From Paraglaciecola psychrophila 170 (GTDB lineage Bacteria > Pseudomonadota > Gammaproteobacteria > Enterobacterales > Alteromonadaceae): a DNA stretch of 64,000 nucleotides. Positions 27,971-37,974 of this stretch are shown here, piece by piece (the stretch's first letter is position 1; every line of letters begins with the position of its first letter). The notes beneath the pieces are model-generated. The model saw only the letters and a list, made by a program, of their open reading frames with translations. It did not search any database and was not told the origin of the DNA. The translations under genes were made by a program, and so were the position numbers. The stretch lies in NCBI RefSeq assembly GCF_000347635.1, contig NC_020514.1:2666001-2730000 (forward strand). The letters are read 5' to 3'.

Positions 27971-30340
27971 TTATTTAAGAAGTCGAGTGGAATTCACCAC
28001 CACTATTAAAGAACTCACTGACATCCCCAGCACTGCCATCCAAGGACTCAGTAAACCCATCACAGCTAAGGGTAATATTAGTAAATTATATCCTATTGCC
28101 CAGCCGATATTTTGTTTGATTTTAGATTTACATCTTGCCGCGATACGAAAAATTGTTTGTATCTTAGCCAGATCATTATCGAGTAAGACTATATCCGCTG
28201 ATGATTTAGCCAAATCAGATCCTGCGCCTAGCGTTATTGATACATCAGCTTGAGCCAATACGGGTCCATCATTTATGCCATCACCCACCATTAACACCAC
28301 ATGCTTATTTGCTTGAGCTACTTTAATTGTGTTTAATTTATCTTCTGGGCTTTGTTCAGCTAACCAATTATTAATGCCTAACTGTTCAGCAACCGATTTC
28401 ACTATAGGTGCTATATCTCCACTAATTAAATTAATATCATAAGCTTTTAGATCGTTAATTAAATCAACCCCCTGTGGCCTGAGCTTATCGGTTAACAAAA
28501 AACCACAAAGTAAGTCACTGTCTGATTGAAGAAATACATTACAAGCACTCATATTCTCAGGAATTGATATATCCATAAAGCTCGCAGCTCCTAGTTTATA
28601 AGCAACCCCTGCGATAATGCCACTGACACCTTTTCCCATTTCACTTTGAAACTCAGTTACAGTGTGTGGACTCTCATAATCACGGAATGCCTTTGCAATA
28701 GGGTGAGATGAATATCGCTCAATGCTTGCAGCGAGTTCAAGATAATCTAAGTCTGGTTTTTGACTTGGATTGATGCACTGAGTCAGAACAAATTGTCCTT
28801 CTGTAAAAGTGCCTGTTTTATCTAAACCAATCCAGTCAACTAACGCGATTTGCTCTAAAGCATCCCCGCGTTTTAGTAACACTCCTTTACTGTTTAAATT
28901 AGCAATGGCACAAGATAAAGCAGAGGGCGTCGCTAATCCTAAAGCACAGGGGCAGGTAGCAATCAATACAGCAACCATTACCCATAGCGCTTCGGATGGG
29001 TCAATTTGTTGCCATACTACATAACTAACACAGGCTATTACTAAAACAACGATCACAAAATATTGAGAGAACTGATCAGCTAAACTTGCAATCCTTGGCT
29101 TAGTACTCATGGCTTGTGTCTGTAATTTATTGATTTGATTAAGTGTGGAATGTTGCAAGCTTGCGGTGACTTTCACGGTCAACGTGCCTAATTGATTCAA
29201 ACTGCCGGCTAAAACTTGGTCACCAGTGAATTTACTGATCAAATCAAACTCACCCGTTAACATTGCTTGATCAAGTTGTCCTTGTCCATGAATAATAATC
29301 CCATCGACAGGAACTAACTCACCGGCTTTTACTAACACTAACTGCTGTACCTTTAAAGACTTAGCCAACACTGGGGTTAACGTATCACCTTCAATCAAAG
29401 TAGCAGTGGTGGGCATGTACTCCAGCATATTGGCAGATGCTTGAACCGCTTTGTAACGTGCGCTATGTTCAAGATAACGGCTAACCAACAGTAAAAATAC
29501 AAACATACACAATGATTCAAAGTAGGTTTGCCCCGTATTTTGTGCCGTGGCAAACACGCCTGATATATATGTAATGCCTAAAGCCAAAACAATGGGCACA
29601 TCCATATTAAATGTTCCAGCGCGCAGACCACGGACAGCGCTAGTATAAAATTCGGAGGCTGAATAGAGAATAACAGGGGTAGTTAATAACAAGCTAATCC
29701 AATTAAAGTATTGTTTAGTTTCAGCATCTATATGCCCGAACAAATCAAAAAAAGTGCCTATATTTAACATCATGACTTGCATCGTCATTAAACCAGCTAA
29801 ACCTAAGCGCTTTAAAAACGCCTTGTTTTCTTGATTGAATGTAGCTTCATGTTGCTCGGGTTGAAAAGGTTTTGCGTGATAGCCTATTTTTTCAATATGA
29901 CTTAATATCTGACTGAGCTTTAGTTGCTGACTATTCCACGTTACGCTCGCACGTCTGGCTGATACATTAACACCAACTTTCATGATGCCATTTAATTTAG
30001 CCAGTTGTTTCTCGATGAGCCATCCACAAGCCGCACAATTAATACCGCTAATGGTCAATTGAATTTCGCTTACGTCATTCTCACTTTCAACAAATTCCTG
30101 CAATATACTGTCGTCGTCGAATACTTTTAGTCTTTGTAGTAAGTCTGCTTCGTTTTCTGATGCCTTTTCAGCAAACTCACTTCGATAATGATAATAATCT
30201 TCCAATCCATTTTTAACTATTGCATCAGCCACCGCGCAACATCCAATACAACAAAAGGATTGCCTTTTACTCAATACAGAAGTGTGATGATTAAGCTGCG
30301 GGGCTATATCCAACCCACAATGAAAACACTTAGCCAACAT
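27971..30340 (-). CDS. ccoI: Copper-translocating P1B-type ATPase CcoI (FixI)
   Basis: A 789-residue heavy-metal ATPase. The N-terminal region carries an extra cysteine cluster (CFHCG and CIGCC) and an HMA domain with GINCAACGWL. The CPC metal site is in ATCPCALGLATPSA, the phosphorylation site in DKTGTFTEGQF and the hinge in GDGINDGPVLAQAD. Eight membrane segments are expected. It supplies copper for the cbb3 oxidase. It lies 4 bases after ccoH. Confidence 0.93.
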   Translation of the reverse strand: MLAKCFHCGLDIAPQLNHHTSVLSKRQSFCCIGCCAVADAIVKNGLEDYYHYRSEFAEKASENEADLLQRLKVFDDDSILQEFVESENDVSEIQLTISGINCAACGWLIEKQLAKLNGIMKVGVNVSARRASVTWNSQQLKLSQILSHIEKIGYHAKPFQPEQHEATFNQENKAFLKRLGLAGLMTMQVMMLNIGTFFDLFGHIDAETKQYFNWISLLLTTPVILYSASEFYTSAVRGLRAGTFNMDVPIVLALGITYISGVFATAQNTGQTYFESLCMFVFLLLVSRYLEHSARYKAVQASANMLEYMPTTATLIEGDTLTPVLAKSLKVQQLVLVKAGELVPVDGIIIHGQGQLDQAMLTGEFDLISKFTGDQVLAGSLNQLGTLTVKVTASLQHSTLNQINKLQTQAMSTKPRIASLADQFSQYFVIVVLVIACVSYVVWQQIDPSEALWVMVAVLIATCPCALGLATPSALSCAIANLNSKGVLLKRGDALEQIALVDWIGLDKTGTFTEGQFVLTQCINPSQKPDLDYLELAASIERYSSHPIAKAFRDYESPHTVTEFQSEMGKGVSGIIAGVAYKLGAASFMDISIPENMSACNVFLQSDSDLLCGFLLTDKLRPQGVDLINDLKAYDINLISGDIAPIVKSVAEQLGINNWLAEQSPEDKLNTIKVAQANKHVVLMVGDGINDGPVLAQADVSITLGAGSDLAKSSADIVLLDNDLAKIQTIFRIAARCKSKIKQNIGWAIGYNLLILPLAVMGLLSPWMAVLGMSVSSLIVVVNSTRLLK

Positions 30341-30344
30341 AGCG

Positions 30345-30836
30345 CTACGGCTTTAGGTCAAATGGATTTGTTTGCGGCAAAGAGACCACTTTTTGAATTT
30401 TCCAATCTCCGTTAAAAGGATGTAAACTTAATTGCCACTTACCTAACATATTATCGGTCAATGGCGCACGGTATACTCCGTTAGCATCTCGTAACACAGT
30501 AACCGAAAAATCTTTAAACTTTTGCGTTGAATGATAGAAGTCTAAAATTAAAGCTTCACCGTTTTCAGGTTCGCCGCTGATAAAGATGACTTCAACATAG
30601 TCTGCAAATACTTGTGTCTTAGTTGATATATTGAGAGATTTAGCTTGCTGTAATTTTTTGATTTTGAGATTAATACCTCTGCCTTCTTTGTAGTAGTCGT
30701 CAATTACCATGCTGTCTTTGCCAGTAAATGCCAAATTCATCATTGTAAAGCTAAGAACCATAGATGTCAGTGGCACAATAATTAGAAACCAGGGCCAAAA
30801 TTGTTTGTACCAAACTTTTAAAATATCAGATTGCAT
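30345..30836 (-). CDS. ccoH: FixH/CcoH family oxidase assembly protein
   Basis: A 163-residue protein with one membrane segment near residues 15-35 (FLIIVPLTSMVLSFTMMNLA) followed by the FixH-typical DYYKEGRGINLKI and a periplasmic beta domain ending in LGKWQLSLHPFNGDWKI. Members associate with the cbb3 oxidase during assembly. A terminator-like hairpin separates it from ccoP upstream. Confidence 0.85.
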   Translation of the reverse strand: MQSDILKVWYKQFWPWFLIIVPLTSMVLSFTMMNLAFTGKDSMVIDDYYKEGRGINLKIKKLQQAKSLNISTKTQVFADYVEVIFISGEPENGEALILDFYHSTQKFKDFSVTVLRDANGVYRAPLTDNMLGKWQLSLHPFNGDWKIQKVVSLPQTNPFDLKP

Positions 30837-30871
30837 GTAAAGAAACGACTCAATGTTAAAATATAATAAAT

Positions 30872-30896
30872 AAAAAAGCCCCGTAAACGGAGCTTT
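30872..30896 (-). terminator. Rho-independent terminator after ccoP
   Basis: On the minus strand a GCTCCG / CGGGGC-type stem with a short loop is followed by six T. It lies 19 bases past the ccoP stop and before ccoH, so it may attenuate assembly-gene expression relative to ccoNOQP. Confidence 0.75.
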
Positions 30897-30914
30897 CAGT
30901 AAATAATCACGTCA

Positions 30915-31901
30915 CTACTTGTCCTGAGATAAACTGTATACGTACGCACTCACCATATGTATTTTCTTTTCACCTAGTGTATTTTTAAATGCTGGCATTA
31001 CACCGTTACGACCATACCTAAGTGTTTCTGTGATTGCTTTTTCAGTACCACCGTACAACCAAATTTGGTCAGTCAAGTTAGGTGCACCAATCAATTGATT
31101 ACCTTTACCATCTTGACCGTGACAAGCAGCACATACAGCAAATCTAGCCTGGCCCCCATCTTTCATTGATTGATTTAAACTTGGGTCATCAAGATATTTT
31201 TGACCACTTAACTTTCTATCGCTTAAACTTAAAACATAAGCCACTAATTCTTGGATACCATCTTCACCATGTACAGCTAGTTGAGCAGGCATCATGGCCC
31301 TACGACCATTAATTAAAGTTTCAGTTATTTTCTCAGGTGAACCACCATATAACCAATCATCATCAGTTAAATTTGGAAAACCTCTTTGACCCCTTGCATC
31401 AGAGCCGTGGCACTGTGAACAATTTTGACTATACAAACGTTGACCAATTTTTAGCGCCTTTACATCTTTGACTAGTTCGGTAATAGGCTGTTTGTAATAT
31501 GCATCAAAGATAGGAGCAAAAAGTTCGTTAGCAAATTCTACTTCTCTATCATATTGGTTGATCACTCCATTGGTCTTATTTGCCAGTATTGCAGCTTTAG
31601 ACTCAGCCAATGATTGGATGTTTTGATTAGAACTTTGCCAATTAATTAGACCTTTATAATTGCCTAAGCCAGGATACAAAGCTAAGTAAATAAGTGCCCA
31701 AATAATACAAATGTAGAATAAAATTGTCCACCATCTAGGTAGCTGGTTATTGAGTTCGGAAATACCATCAAACTCATGATGCATATCGTCGCCTTCAGCT
31801 ACACCTGTTTGATTAGACAAACACCAACGTAATATTAAAAAACAACCTAATATTGACCCCAGTGTGATCACTGAGATCCAGATACTCCAAAAACTACTCA
31901 T
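30915..31901 (-). CDS. ccoP: cbb3-type cytochrome c oxidase subunit III (CcoP)
   Basis: A 328-residue diheme subunit. Two N-terminal hydrophobic segments (about 5-27 and 58-80) precede two cytochrome c domains with heme sites CSQCHGSD and CAACHGQDG. The axial methionines are probably in RRAMMPAQ and NGVMPAF. It delivers electrons to CcoN. The start overlaps the ccoQ stop by 8 bases. Confidence 0.94.
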   Translation of the reverse strand: MSSFWSIWISVITLGSILGCFLILRWCLSNQTGVAEGDDMHHEFDGISELNNQLPRWWTILFYICIIWALIYLALYPGLGNYKGLINWQSSNQNIQSLAESKAAILANKTNGVINQYDREVEFANELFAPIFDAYYKQPITELVKDVKALKIGQRLYSQNCSQCHGSDARGQRGFPNLTDDDWLYGGSPEKITETLINGRRAMMPAQLAVHGEDGIQELVAYVLSLSDRKLSGQKYLDDPSLNQSMKDGGQARFAVCAACHGQDGKGNQLIGAPNLTDQIWLYGGTEKAITETLRYGRNGVMPAFKNTLGEKKIHMVSAYVYSLSQDK

Positions 31902-32067
31902 CTACTTTAGACTCCCGCTTATCTTGCTGGGGCTCATCATCAAAAATAAGCTTTTCGGCCTCGTCAAAACTTGCTTTTGACTTTTTACTGTAAGCCCACC
32001 AAACTATTCCAATAAAAAATACAAAGACCAATACGGTATATATACTACCACTCGTTGCATAATCCAT
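31894..32067 (-). CDS. ccoQ: cbb3-type oxidase subunit CcoQ
   Basis: A 57-residue protein starting at ATG 32067. One membrane span (YTVLVFVFFIGIVWWAYS, about residues 10-27) is followed by an acidic tail with FDEAEKLIFDDE. Size, topology and position between ccoO and ccoP identify CcoQ, the small stabilising subunit. Its stop overlaps the ccoP start. Confidence 0.92.
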   Translation of the reverse strand: MDYATSGSIYTVLVFVFFIGIVWWAYSKKSKASFDEAEKLIFDDEPQQDKRESKVDE

Positions 32068-32068
32068 A

Positions 32069-32674
32069 TTATTTCAACGCCGTGCCAAGAGACTGTAAAT
32101 AGGCGATGAGTGCAACCATCTCCGTTTTACCTTTAACTGCTTCTTTTGCTCCAGCAATATCTTCATCTGTGTAAGGCACACCAAAATCTCTAAATACTGA
32201 AAGTTTCTTAGCGGTTAACTCACCATCTAGCTTATTTTCCATCAACCAAGGAAAACCGGGCATATTAGATTCAGGTACTAAGTCTCTTGCATTAATCAAG
32301 TGGATTCTGTGCCAATCGTCACTGTACCTTCCACCCACACGGGCCAAATCAGGCCCTGTGCGTTTAGAACCCCACAAGAAAGGGTGTTCCCACACTGATT
32401 CACCGGCTACAGAGTAATGACCATAGCGCTCTGTTTCAGAGCGGAAGGGGCGTATCATTTGGCTGTGACAGCCCACACAACCTTCACGAATATAGATATC
32501 TCGACCTTCCATCTGAAGGGCAGTGTAAGGTTTTAAACCTTCAACTGGCTCCATCAATTGTTGTTGAAACATAAGCGGTGTAATTTGCGCCATGCCTCCC
32601 AAACTAATAGCTACCAAGATAAGAACAGCCAATAGGCCTGCATTTTTTTCAATCAACGCATGTGCATTTTTCAT
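32069..32674 (-). CDS. ccoO: cbb3-type oxidase subunit II (CcoO)
   Basis: A 201-residue monoheme subunit with an N-terminal membrane anchor (about residues 12-32) and a single heme c site [12 protein letters not shown] near residue 62. The distal methionine is probably in SNMPGFPWL. It follows ccoN by 12 bases and precedes ccoQ by 1 base. Confidence 0.95.
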   Translation of the reverse strand: MKNAHALIEKNAGLLAVLILVAISLGGMAQITPLMFQQQLMEPVEGLKPYTALQMEGRDIYIREGCVGCHSQMIRPFRSETERYGHYSVAGESVWEHPFLWGSKRTGPDLARVGGRYSDDWHRIHLINARDLVPESNMPGFPWLMENKLDGELTAKKLSVFRDFGVPYTDEDIAGAKEAVKGKTEMVALIAYLQSLGTALK

Positions 32675-32686
32675 AGTCTGACCTCT

Positions 32687-34120
32687 TTAAGCCGGTTGTA
32701 CTTCTGGTTCAATTGCCTTTTCTACATTTACACTTTTAACAGTTCTGTAGACGTTGTAAGCCATGATTAACATGCCCGACACAACTAAAACACCACCGAC
32801 AAAGCGTAATAAATAGAATGGTTTTGAAGCTTCAAGTGATTCTACAAAACTATAAGTTAAGGTTCCGTCAGCATTAATTGCACGCCACATTAACCCTTGT
32901 AAAACACCCGACATCCACATAGCGACTATGTATAACACCACGCCAACTGTGGCCAACCAAAAATGTACATTAATCAATTTTATGCTGTACATCCTGGGCT
33001 TATCAAACAAAATTGGGATCAGATGGTAGATAGATCCTATAGATACCATTGCAACCCAACCCAAAGCGCCAGAATGGACATGTCCAATAGTCCAATCGGT
33101 ATAATGTGAAAGTGCATTAACTGTTTTGATTGCCATCATAGGGCCTTCAAATGTCGACATGCCGTAGAATGACAACGAAACAACAAGAAAACGTAATATA
33201 GGATCAGTTCGTAGCTTATGCCATGCGCCTGATAACGTCATAATACCGTTTATCATACCGCCCCAAGAAGGAACGAATAATATAATAGACATTGCCATAC
33301 CTAAAGATTGAGTCCAGTCGGGAAGGGCAGTGTAATGTAAATGGTGTGGGCCAGCCCAAATATACAGAGATATTAATGCCCAAAAGTGAACAACTGACAA
33401 GCGGTAAGAATAAACAGGGCGTCCAGCCTGTTTAGGTACGAAGTAATACATCATACCCAAGAAACCAGCAGTTAAGAAAAAGCCGACCGCATTGTGCCCG
33501 TACCACCACTGGATCATGGCATCAACTGCACCAGCATAGATAGAATAGGATTTTGTCAAAGAAACTGGTATTGCCATACTATTAGCAATGTGCAACACCG
33601 CAACAGTTAACATAAACGCACCGAAGAACCAGTTAGCTACATATATGTGTGAAACTTTTCTGATAATCATGGTCCCAAAAAAGTTAATTACATAAGACAA
33701 CCAGACTATAGTAATTAATATATCGATAGGCCATTCAAGCTCACCGTATTCTTTTGAGCTCGTAAAACCCATAGGTAGTGTTATCACGGCTAGCACAATA
33801 ACAAGCTGCCAACCCCAAAAAGTAAAGGAAGCCATTTTGTCGCTGAACAACCTTACATTTGATGTTCTTTGCACCACATAAAAAGATGTAGCAAACAAGG
33901 CACATCCGCCGAAGGCAAAGATAACCGAATTGGTATGCAATGGTCTCAGCCTAGAGAATGTTAACCACGGGGTGTCGAAATTTAATGCGGGCCAATATAG
34001 CTGAGCGGCAATTAACACCCCCAAAGCCATACCAATAATTCCCCACACCACTGTCATGATTGCGAATTGCCGAACTACTTTATAGTTGTATTCGGGATGT
34101 ACTTGAATAGCTTCACTCAT
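32687..34120 (-). CDS. ccoN: cbb3-type cytochrome c oxidase subunit I (CcoN)
   Basis: A 477-residue catalytic subunit with 12 expected membrane spans. Heme and copper ligands are visible: [11 protein letters not shown] (low-spin heme), [11 protein letters not shown] (CuB), [11 protein letters not shown] (CuB pair) and the [12 protein letters not shown] pair (heme b3 / b). It is the high-affinity oxygen-reducing, proton-pumping subunit. It is first in ccoNOQP. I found no convincing FNR box in the 200-base divergent promoter region. Confidence 0.96.
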   Translation of the reverse strand: MSEAIQVHPEYNYKVVRQFAIMTVVWGIIGMALGVLIAAQLYWPALNFDTPWLTFSRLRPLHTNSVIFAFGGCALFATSFYVVQRTSNVRLFSDKMASFTFWGWQLVIVLAVITLPMGFTSSKEYGELEWPIDILITIVWLSYVINFFGTMIIRKVSHIYVANWFFGAFMLTVAVLHIANSMAIPVSLTKSYSIYAGAVDAMIQWWYGHNAVGFFLTAGFLGMMYYFVPKQAGRPVYSYRLSVVHFWALISLYIWAGPHHLHYTALPDWTQSLGMAMSIILFVPSWGGMINGIMTLSGAWHKLRTDPILRFLVVSLSFYGMSTFEGPMMAIKTVNALSHYTDWTIGHVHSGALGWVAMVSIGSIYHLIPILFDKPRMYSIKLINVHFWLATVGVVLYIVAMWMSGVLQGLMWRAINADGTLTYSFVESLEASKPFYLLRFVGGVLVVSGMLIMAYNVYRTVKSVNVEKAIEPEVQPA

Positions 34121-34350
34121 TTAATGAATCTTCCACTCTTGTTAACGATAAATTTACAGGCTTCTTACAAATAAAAACAACTAGGCTAATTTTTAAAGCT
34201 TTTACTAAGCAATTGATATTAAGACTAATATACAGTACTTGTATTACTATTTTAAGGTTCTTTTATTCAAAAAAAATTTAAATACTTACTTGTTAATGAC
34301 TATGTTTTTGAACACAATTAGTGCCAGTTTATTCTAGGCGCAGTGTAATT

Positions 34351-34821
34351 GTGAATCCTACTTTTTTTGCCAAAATATTACTCCCTTTGCTCGTTTTTAC
34401 AGCAGCTGTAGGACTATTTTTAAATTATACAGATTCTTCACCTATAAAAACCACAAAACAGTGCAACATTGATCTAACGCAAGAATGTGTTGTATTTGAT
34501 AAGAACAAACAAATTTCAGTTCAATTTCTACAAGTGATTGAGTTAGAGGAAGAATTAGCACTCACTATTACTGTGCCAAACAACACAAATATTACACAAA
34601 TGTGGGTACAAGGTATCAATATGTATATGGGGAAAAATGCTGTAATAGTTGACTCTGTATACGCAAAGAAACAGCAAAAGGTTTATAACGCACGTTTATT
34701 TTTAGGCTCTTGTAGTGAGCCGTTAATGAGATGGCAACTCATTATTCAGACCAGCGATGAAAGCCAATCAGAGCAGTCTTGGTTTTTTAATTTTGCTACA
34801 GATAGAAACAAGGAAAGTTGA
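34351..34821 (+). CDS. Hypothetical membrane-anchored protein divergent from ccoN
   Basis: About 156 residues from GTG 34351 (166 if GTG 34321 is used). A single N-terminal membrane segment (FFAKILLPLLVFTAAVGLFL) is followed by a periplasmic part with three or four cysteines (QCNIDLTQECVVF; LGSCSEPLMRW). The paired cysteines and the location beside cbb3 genes would fit a copper or redox accessory role, but I recognise no family and this is inference. Confidence 0.65.
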   Translation: MNPTFFAKILLPLLVFTAAVGLFLNYTDSSPIKTTKQCNIDLTQECVVFDKNKQISVQFLQVIELEEELALTITVPNNTNITQMWVQGINMYMGKNAVIVDSVYAKKQQKVYNARLFLGSCSEPLMRWQLIIQTSDESQSEQSWFFNFATDRNKES

Positions 34822-34857
34822 ATAAGTCCACGCTCATCCAACGTCCAAAATAGTGTG

Positions 34858-35332
34858 TTATCTTACATCTGAGATTGTAGATAAATTGACCAAACCTGGA
34901 CGTTTGATCAACCCTATTTTGCTGTTTAAGGCCATTGGGATGAACCATTTCAGGGTCATCCAGAAGAACTAACTATATGTGTCGGGTAACATAATCTTGC
35001 TCTGCGTCACAAATACTCATGGTGTCTTTTAAAGCTTGAGCAACGGCATACTCAACCCGCAAATCACTTTCTAACATCGAAGGTACATCTGTACCTATCA
35101 TAAGTCCGTCACGGTCGACCATGTTAGGTGTGCCTTCTAAAAACAGCATCCGCTCTATTAATTTGGTGGCGTGACCTTTCTCATCATCAAATTCATGGGA
35201 AATACGTTCATATAACTTATAAAATCCCCAGTCTTGATACATTTGAGAATGAATAAAGTATTGATCCATAGCTGCTAACTCAAAGGCGAGTAGGGCATTA
35301 AGTTGGTCAATTATGACTTTTATACCTTGCAT
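34858..35332 (-). pseudogene. Bacterioferritin, ferroxidase-type subunit, C-terminally truncated
   Basis: From ATG 35332 (AAGGAG 6 bases upstream, inside the end of the previous gene) the frame encodes 119 residues and stops at TAG 34973-34975, against ~155 for the family. In E. coli Bfr numbering, E18, E51, H54 and E94 are present and position 52 is Lys, so this is the ferroxidase, non-heme subunit type. E127 and H130 fall after the stop. Downstream DNA still reads LVLLDDPEMVHPNGLKQQ in frame and then, one frame over, GLIKRPGLVNLSTISDVR, so the lost C-terminus is recognisable. A shortened, inactive protein may still be made. Confidence 0.8.
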
Positions 35333-35333
35333 A

Positions 35334-35807
35334 TTAGTCTCCTTCAACTTGGCTTTGTAAATAATTTTCTAGACCTAAATGTTTAATTTGATATTGCTGG
35401 GTTTCAATCCAATCAATATGATCTTCTTCGTAGCTTAAGATGGATTCAAGTAAATCACGAGTCACAAAATCTTGTAACGTCTCACATAAATGAATAGATT
35501 TTTTTAATAATGGAATTTGTGAATTCTGAAAAGTCATATCGCAGCTCAGCATTTCAACCGTTTCTTCACCTATCATTAATTTACCCAACATTTGTAAATT
35601 AGGTAAACCTTCCAGAAATAAAATACGCTCTATTAATTGATCGGCTTGTTTCATATCTTTAATAGATTTTTTGTAGGCCGCGTTATTTAGTTTCTCTAGC
35701 CCCCAATTTTTAAACATGCGCGCATGTAAAAAATATTGATTTATTGATGTGAGTTCGAAGGTAAGTATTTCATTTAATGCAACTAATACTTGTTTATCGC
35801 CTTTCAT
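35334..35807 (-). CDS. bfr: Bacterioferritin, heme-binding subunit type
   Basis: A 157-residue four-helix ferritin-like protein starting [13 protein letters not shown] and closely collinear with E. coli Bfr. Met52, the heme ligand, is kept (DMKQAD), but three ferroxidase ligands are replaced: E51 to Asp, H54 to Gln and E94 to Gln. E18, E127 and H130 remain. This pattern fits the heme-carrying subunit of two-subunit bacterioferritins, which relies on a second subunit for iron oxidation. That second gene lies directly downstream and is truncated. Confidence 0.9.
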   Translation of the reverse strand: MKGDKQVLVALNEILTFELTSINQYFLHARMFKNWGLEKLNNAAYKKSIKDMKQADQLIERILFLEGLPNLQMLGKLMIGEETVEMLSCDMTFQNSQIPLLKKSIHLCETLQDFVTRDLLESILSYEEDHIDWIETQQYQIKHLGLENYLQSQVEGD

Positions 35808-35935
35808 TAACTGTATTCCATTGTAGTAACTAATAACAAATTATAATAGTAAGCGCTTAGAAAAACCACCGTTAATTAGAAAATAATCTTATAAAACAAG
35901 GTGATACATAATACAAACGATTCTCGTTTCAATCT

Positions 35936-37516
35936 TTATTTAGGCCTTACATACTCTGGTAATAGCTGCAGACTTTCCTCAGCAAACCCCGTTCCAGCCT
36001 CGGTAAAAAAGTTAAACACCTTATCTGAACCTGCCTCTATAAGTGGTTGTATCTCGTCTTCATAACGGGCAATAGATGCTATTTTGCCTGAATAATTAGC
36101 GTGTTGAAGTTGCTCGGTAATATTGCAGATATCATCAATAGAAGGTAACGCCAGTAAGATTAACTGTACTTGGGTTAAGTCCATATTCTCCCATAAATCG
36201 ACGTCCTCTCCGTCTCCCACCATGGCTTGATAGCCTATTGTTTTCAGATGACTTATACGGCTAGGATCTGCATCCATTCCCCAAACTATATTACCTACCA
36301 TGCTGTTAAGAGATAAATAAGCACCTTTGCCGACTCTTCCCAAACCGATCACTATAATCTCAGCCCCAACTGGTTGTACGTAAACGTCTTCATGCAACCG
36401 GTGTGGACTTTCAAAAGTTTTGAGTCGGTCTTTAAATTTGGTGTATTGGTTGTGTGAGGTTTTGTAAGCTAAACCAGTTAATACAAAGGAAAACGATACG
36501 GCCAAAGCTAAAACCACTAACCACTGGGCACTTAACCATCCTAGGCTTACTAACAATGCAACTACAATGAGACCAAACTCACTATAGTTTGATAACACCA
36601 GACTGGCTAAATAACTGGTACGTGCTCTTAATTTTAAAAAAGTAAATAACGAAAAGAACAAAGCAAACTTAATGGGGATAAATAAGCAAAGTATTATGGC
36701 TGTCAGCATTAGGTCTAGGGTAGGGAGCGCACTAAAGCCAATGGTAAGGAAAAAGCCGACCAGAAAAATATCTTTAAAATTCATGAGGGCTTTTGACATT
36801 TCTGCAGACTTTACATGTGTAGCGATAAACATTCCGACAATTAAAGCGCCTAAATCACCTTTAATTCCCAAAGCTTCAAAAAGCTCGTAACCACCCAATG
36901 CAAATAGGAACCCAGATAATATTAATAATTCACCATGACCCACACGCTCTAAAATCATTGACCATATTGGTTTTGCGAAAAATAATAATAACAATAATAA
37001 CGACCATATAGACGGTACTTTTCCTGTAGCGATAACTAGAAAAAGCACGGCTACTATGTCCTGCATAATCAACACACCAATGGCTAACTTGCCATGACGG
37101 GTCTTGATTTCACCACTTTCCTCGAGAATTTTAACAATACACACGGTGCTACTAAAGCTTAATGAAAAAGCGAGTAGGGCTTGTGATGACCAGTCTAAGT
37201 CAGCAAAAGCCGCTAAACCAAGCCAAGACACAGCAAATAATAATAAGTTTATTATGGTTACCCATATTACCGAGTGGAAAATACTACCTAACCAGACTTC
37301 TTTTTTATACAAATCACGCACATTAAGCTTTAAACCAATGGTAAATAACATCAAAGTTATGCCTAAATTGGCGATTGTCTGCAAGGCGTCTGTTGAGTGA
37401 AAACCCAGGTAATTTAGAGTAAATCCTGCAATCAAATAACCGATCAGAGGAGGCAAGCCAACCAATTTAAGGCCAAGACCACAGATGAATGCTAGGAGAA
37501 TAAATGCGAATTCCAT
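35936..37516 (-). CDS. CPA2-family cation:proton antiporter with TrkA-N domain (KefB/YbaL-like)
   Basis: A 526-residue protein. The first ~380 residues hold about 12 membrane segments with the family stretches VGLPPLIGYLIAGF, LTLMLFTIGLKLN-like and GDLGALIVGMFIATH. From about residue 395 a Rossmann RCK/TrkA-N domain begins with IIVIGLGRVGKGAYL. It is predicted to exchange K+ or Na+ for protons under nucleotide control. No C-terminal TrkA-C domain or ancillary KefG/F gene is seen. Confidence 0.88.
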   Translation of the reverse strand: MEFAFILLAFICGLGLKLVGLPPLIGYLIAGFTLNYLGFHSTDALQTIANLGITLMLFTIGLKLNVRDLYKKEVWLGSIFHSVIWVTIINLLLFAVSWLGLAAFADLDWSSQALLAFSLSFSSTVCIVKILEESGEIKTRHGKLAIGVLIMQDIVAVLFLVIATGKVPSIWSLLLLLLFFAKPIWSMILERVGHGELLILSGFLFALGGYELFEALGIKGDLGALIVGMFIATHVKSAEMSKALMNFKDIFLVGFFLTIGFSALPTLDLMLTAIILCLFIPIKFALFFSLFTFLKLRARTSYLASLVLSNYSEFGLIVVALLVSLGWLSAQWLVVLALAVSFSFVLTGLAYKTSHNQYTKFKDRLKTFESPHRLHEDVYVQPVGAEIIVIGLGRVGKGAYLSLNSMVGNIVWGMDADPSRISHLKTIGYQAMVGDGEDVDLWENMDLTQVQLILLALPSIDDICNITEQLQHANYSGKIASIARYEDEIQPLIEAGSDKVFNFFTEAGTGFAEESLQLLPEYVRPK

Positions 37517-37974
37517 ATGAACTCTATGACAATAATGAAGTGACTATTATGGTAACGATTTTATTTAGGAAAGCTAGTTGAAGAATGGTAAGTTAATGTT
37601 TTTGTGATAATTAAGAGATCTCTTAGATGGTTGATTACTCATCGAATAAACAAACATTAACTTACCATTCGTTGACAATAATCAATATCCCATCCAGTAA
37701 CTACTGTTTTAATGACTTCTAAAATTGGATTCATCATCGGTGATTAATATTCATTAAAAGTGATTGGGAAAGACTGTTTTTATCATTGTCAACTAACGTC
37801 AGGTTTTACACTGAGTTTTCACTTTTAAATGGGAAGTTAGGTTACGAAATTACTCTATTAAAGGCCCCAGAAACATAGAATTATCTATTGTAGAACGTCA
37901 GAAGAGTATTTAAACCTAGGATTAATTAAATTATTTTGAATCTAGCATTTTTGAAAGTTTGTTAAGCTCTTCCA
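37517..37974. other. Intergenic AT-rich region with long inverted repeat
   Basis: Contains a 19-bp perfect inverted repeat (37583-37601 and 37652-37670) around a 14-bp palindrome (37612-37625), described separately. The remainder, 37671-37974, has no ORF or signal I recognise. It marks the right side of the recombinase island. Confidence 0.6.
37583..37670. repeat. 19-bp inverted repeats enclosing a palindrome
   Basis: Left arm 37583-37601 (GAATGGTAAGTTAATGTTT) and its exact reverse complement at 37652-37670, 50 bases apart. Inside, 37612-37625 is the perfect palindrome TAAGAGATCTCTTA. The layout resembles a recombination or protein-binding site, or a very small element with terminal repeats, near a tyrosine recombinase gene. 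Confidence 0.85.

Noticed and set aside
34201..34230. Possible FNR box (TTGATATTAAGACT) before ccoN
   Set aside because: Only the left half-site matches TTGAT; the right half has one of five bases correct.
35905..35930. AAACGA-TTC-TCGTTT inverted repeat near bfr as a Fur box
   Set aside because: Six-base arms only and poor match to the Fur consensus; it lies 100 bases upstream of bfr without other support.
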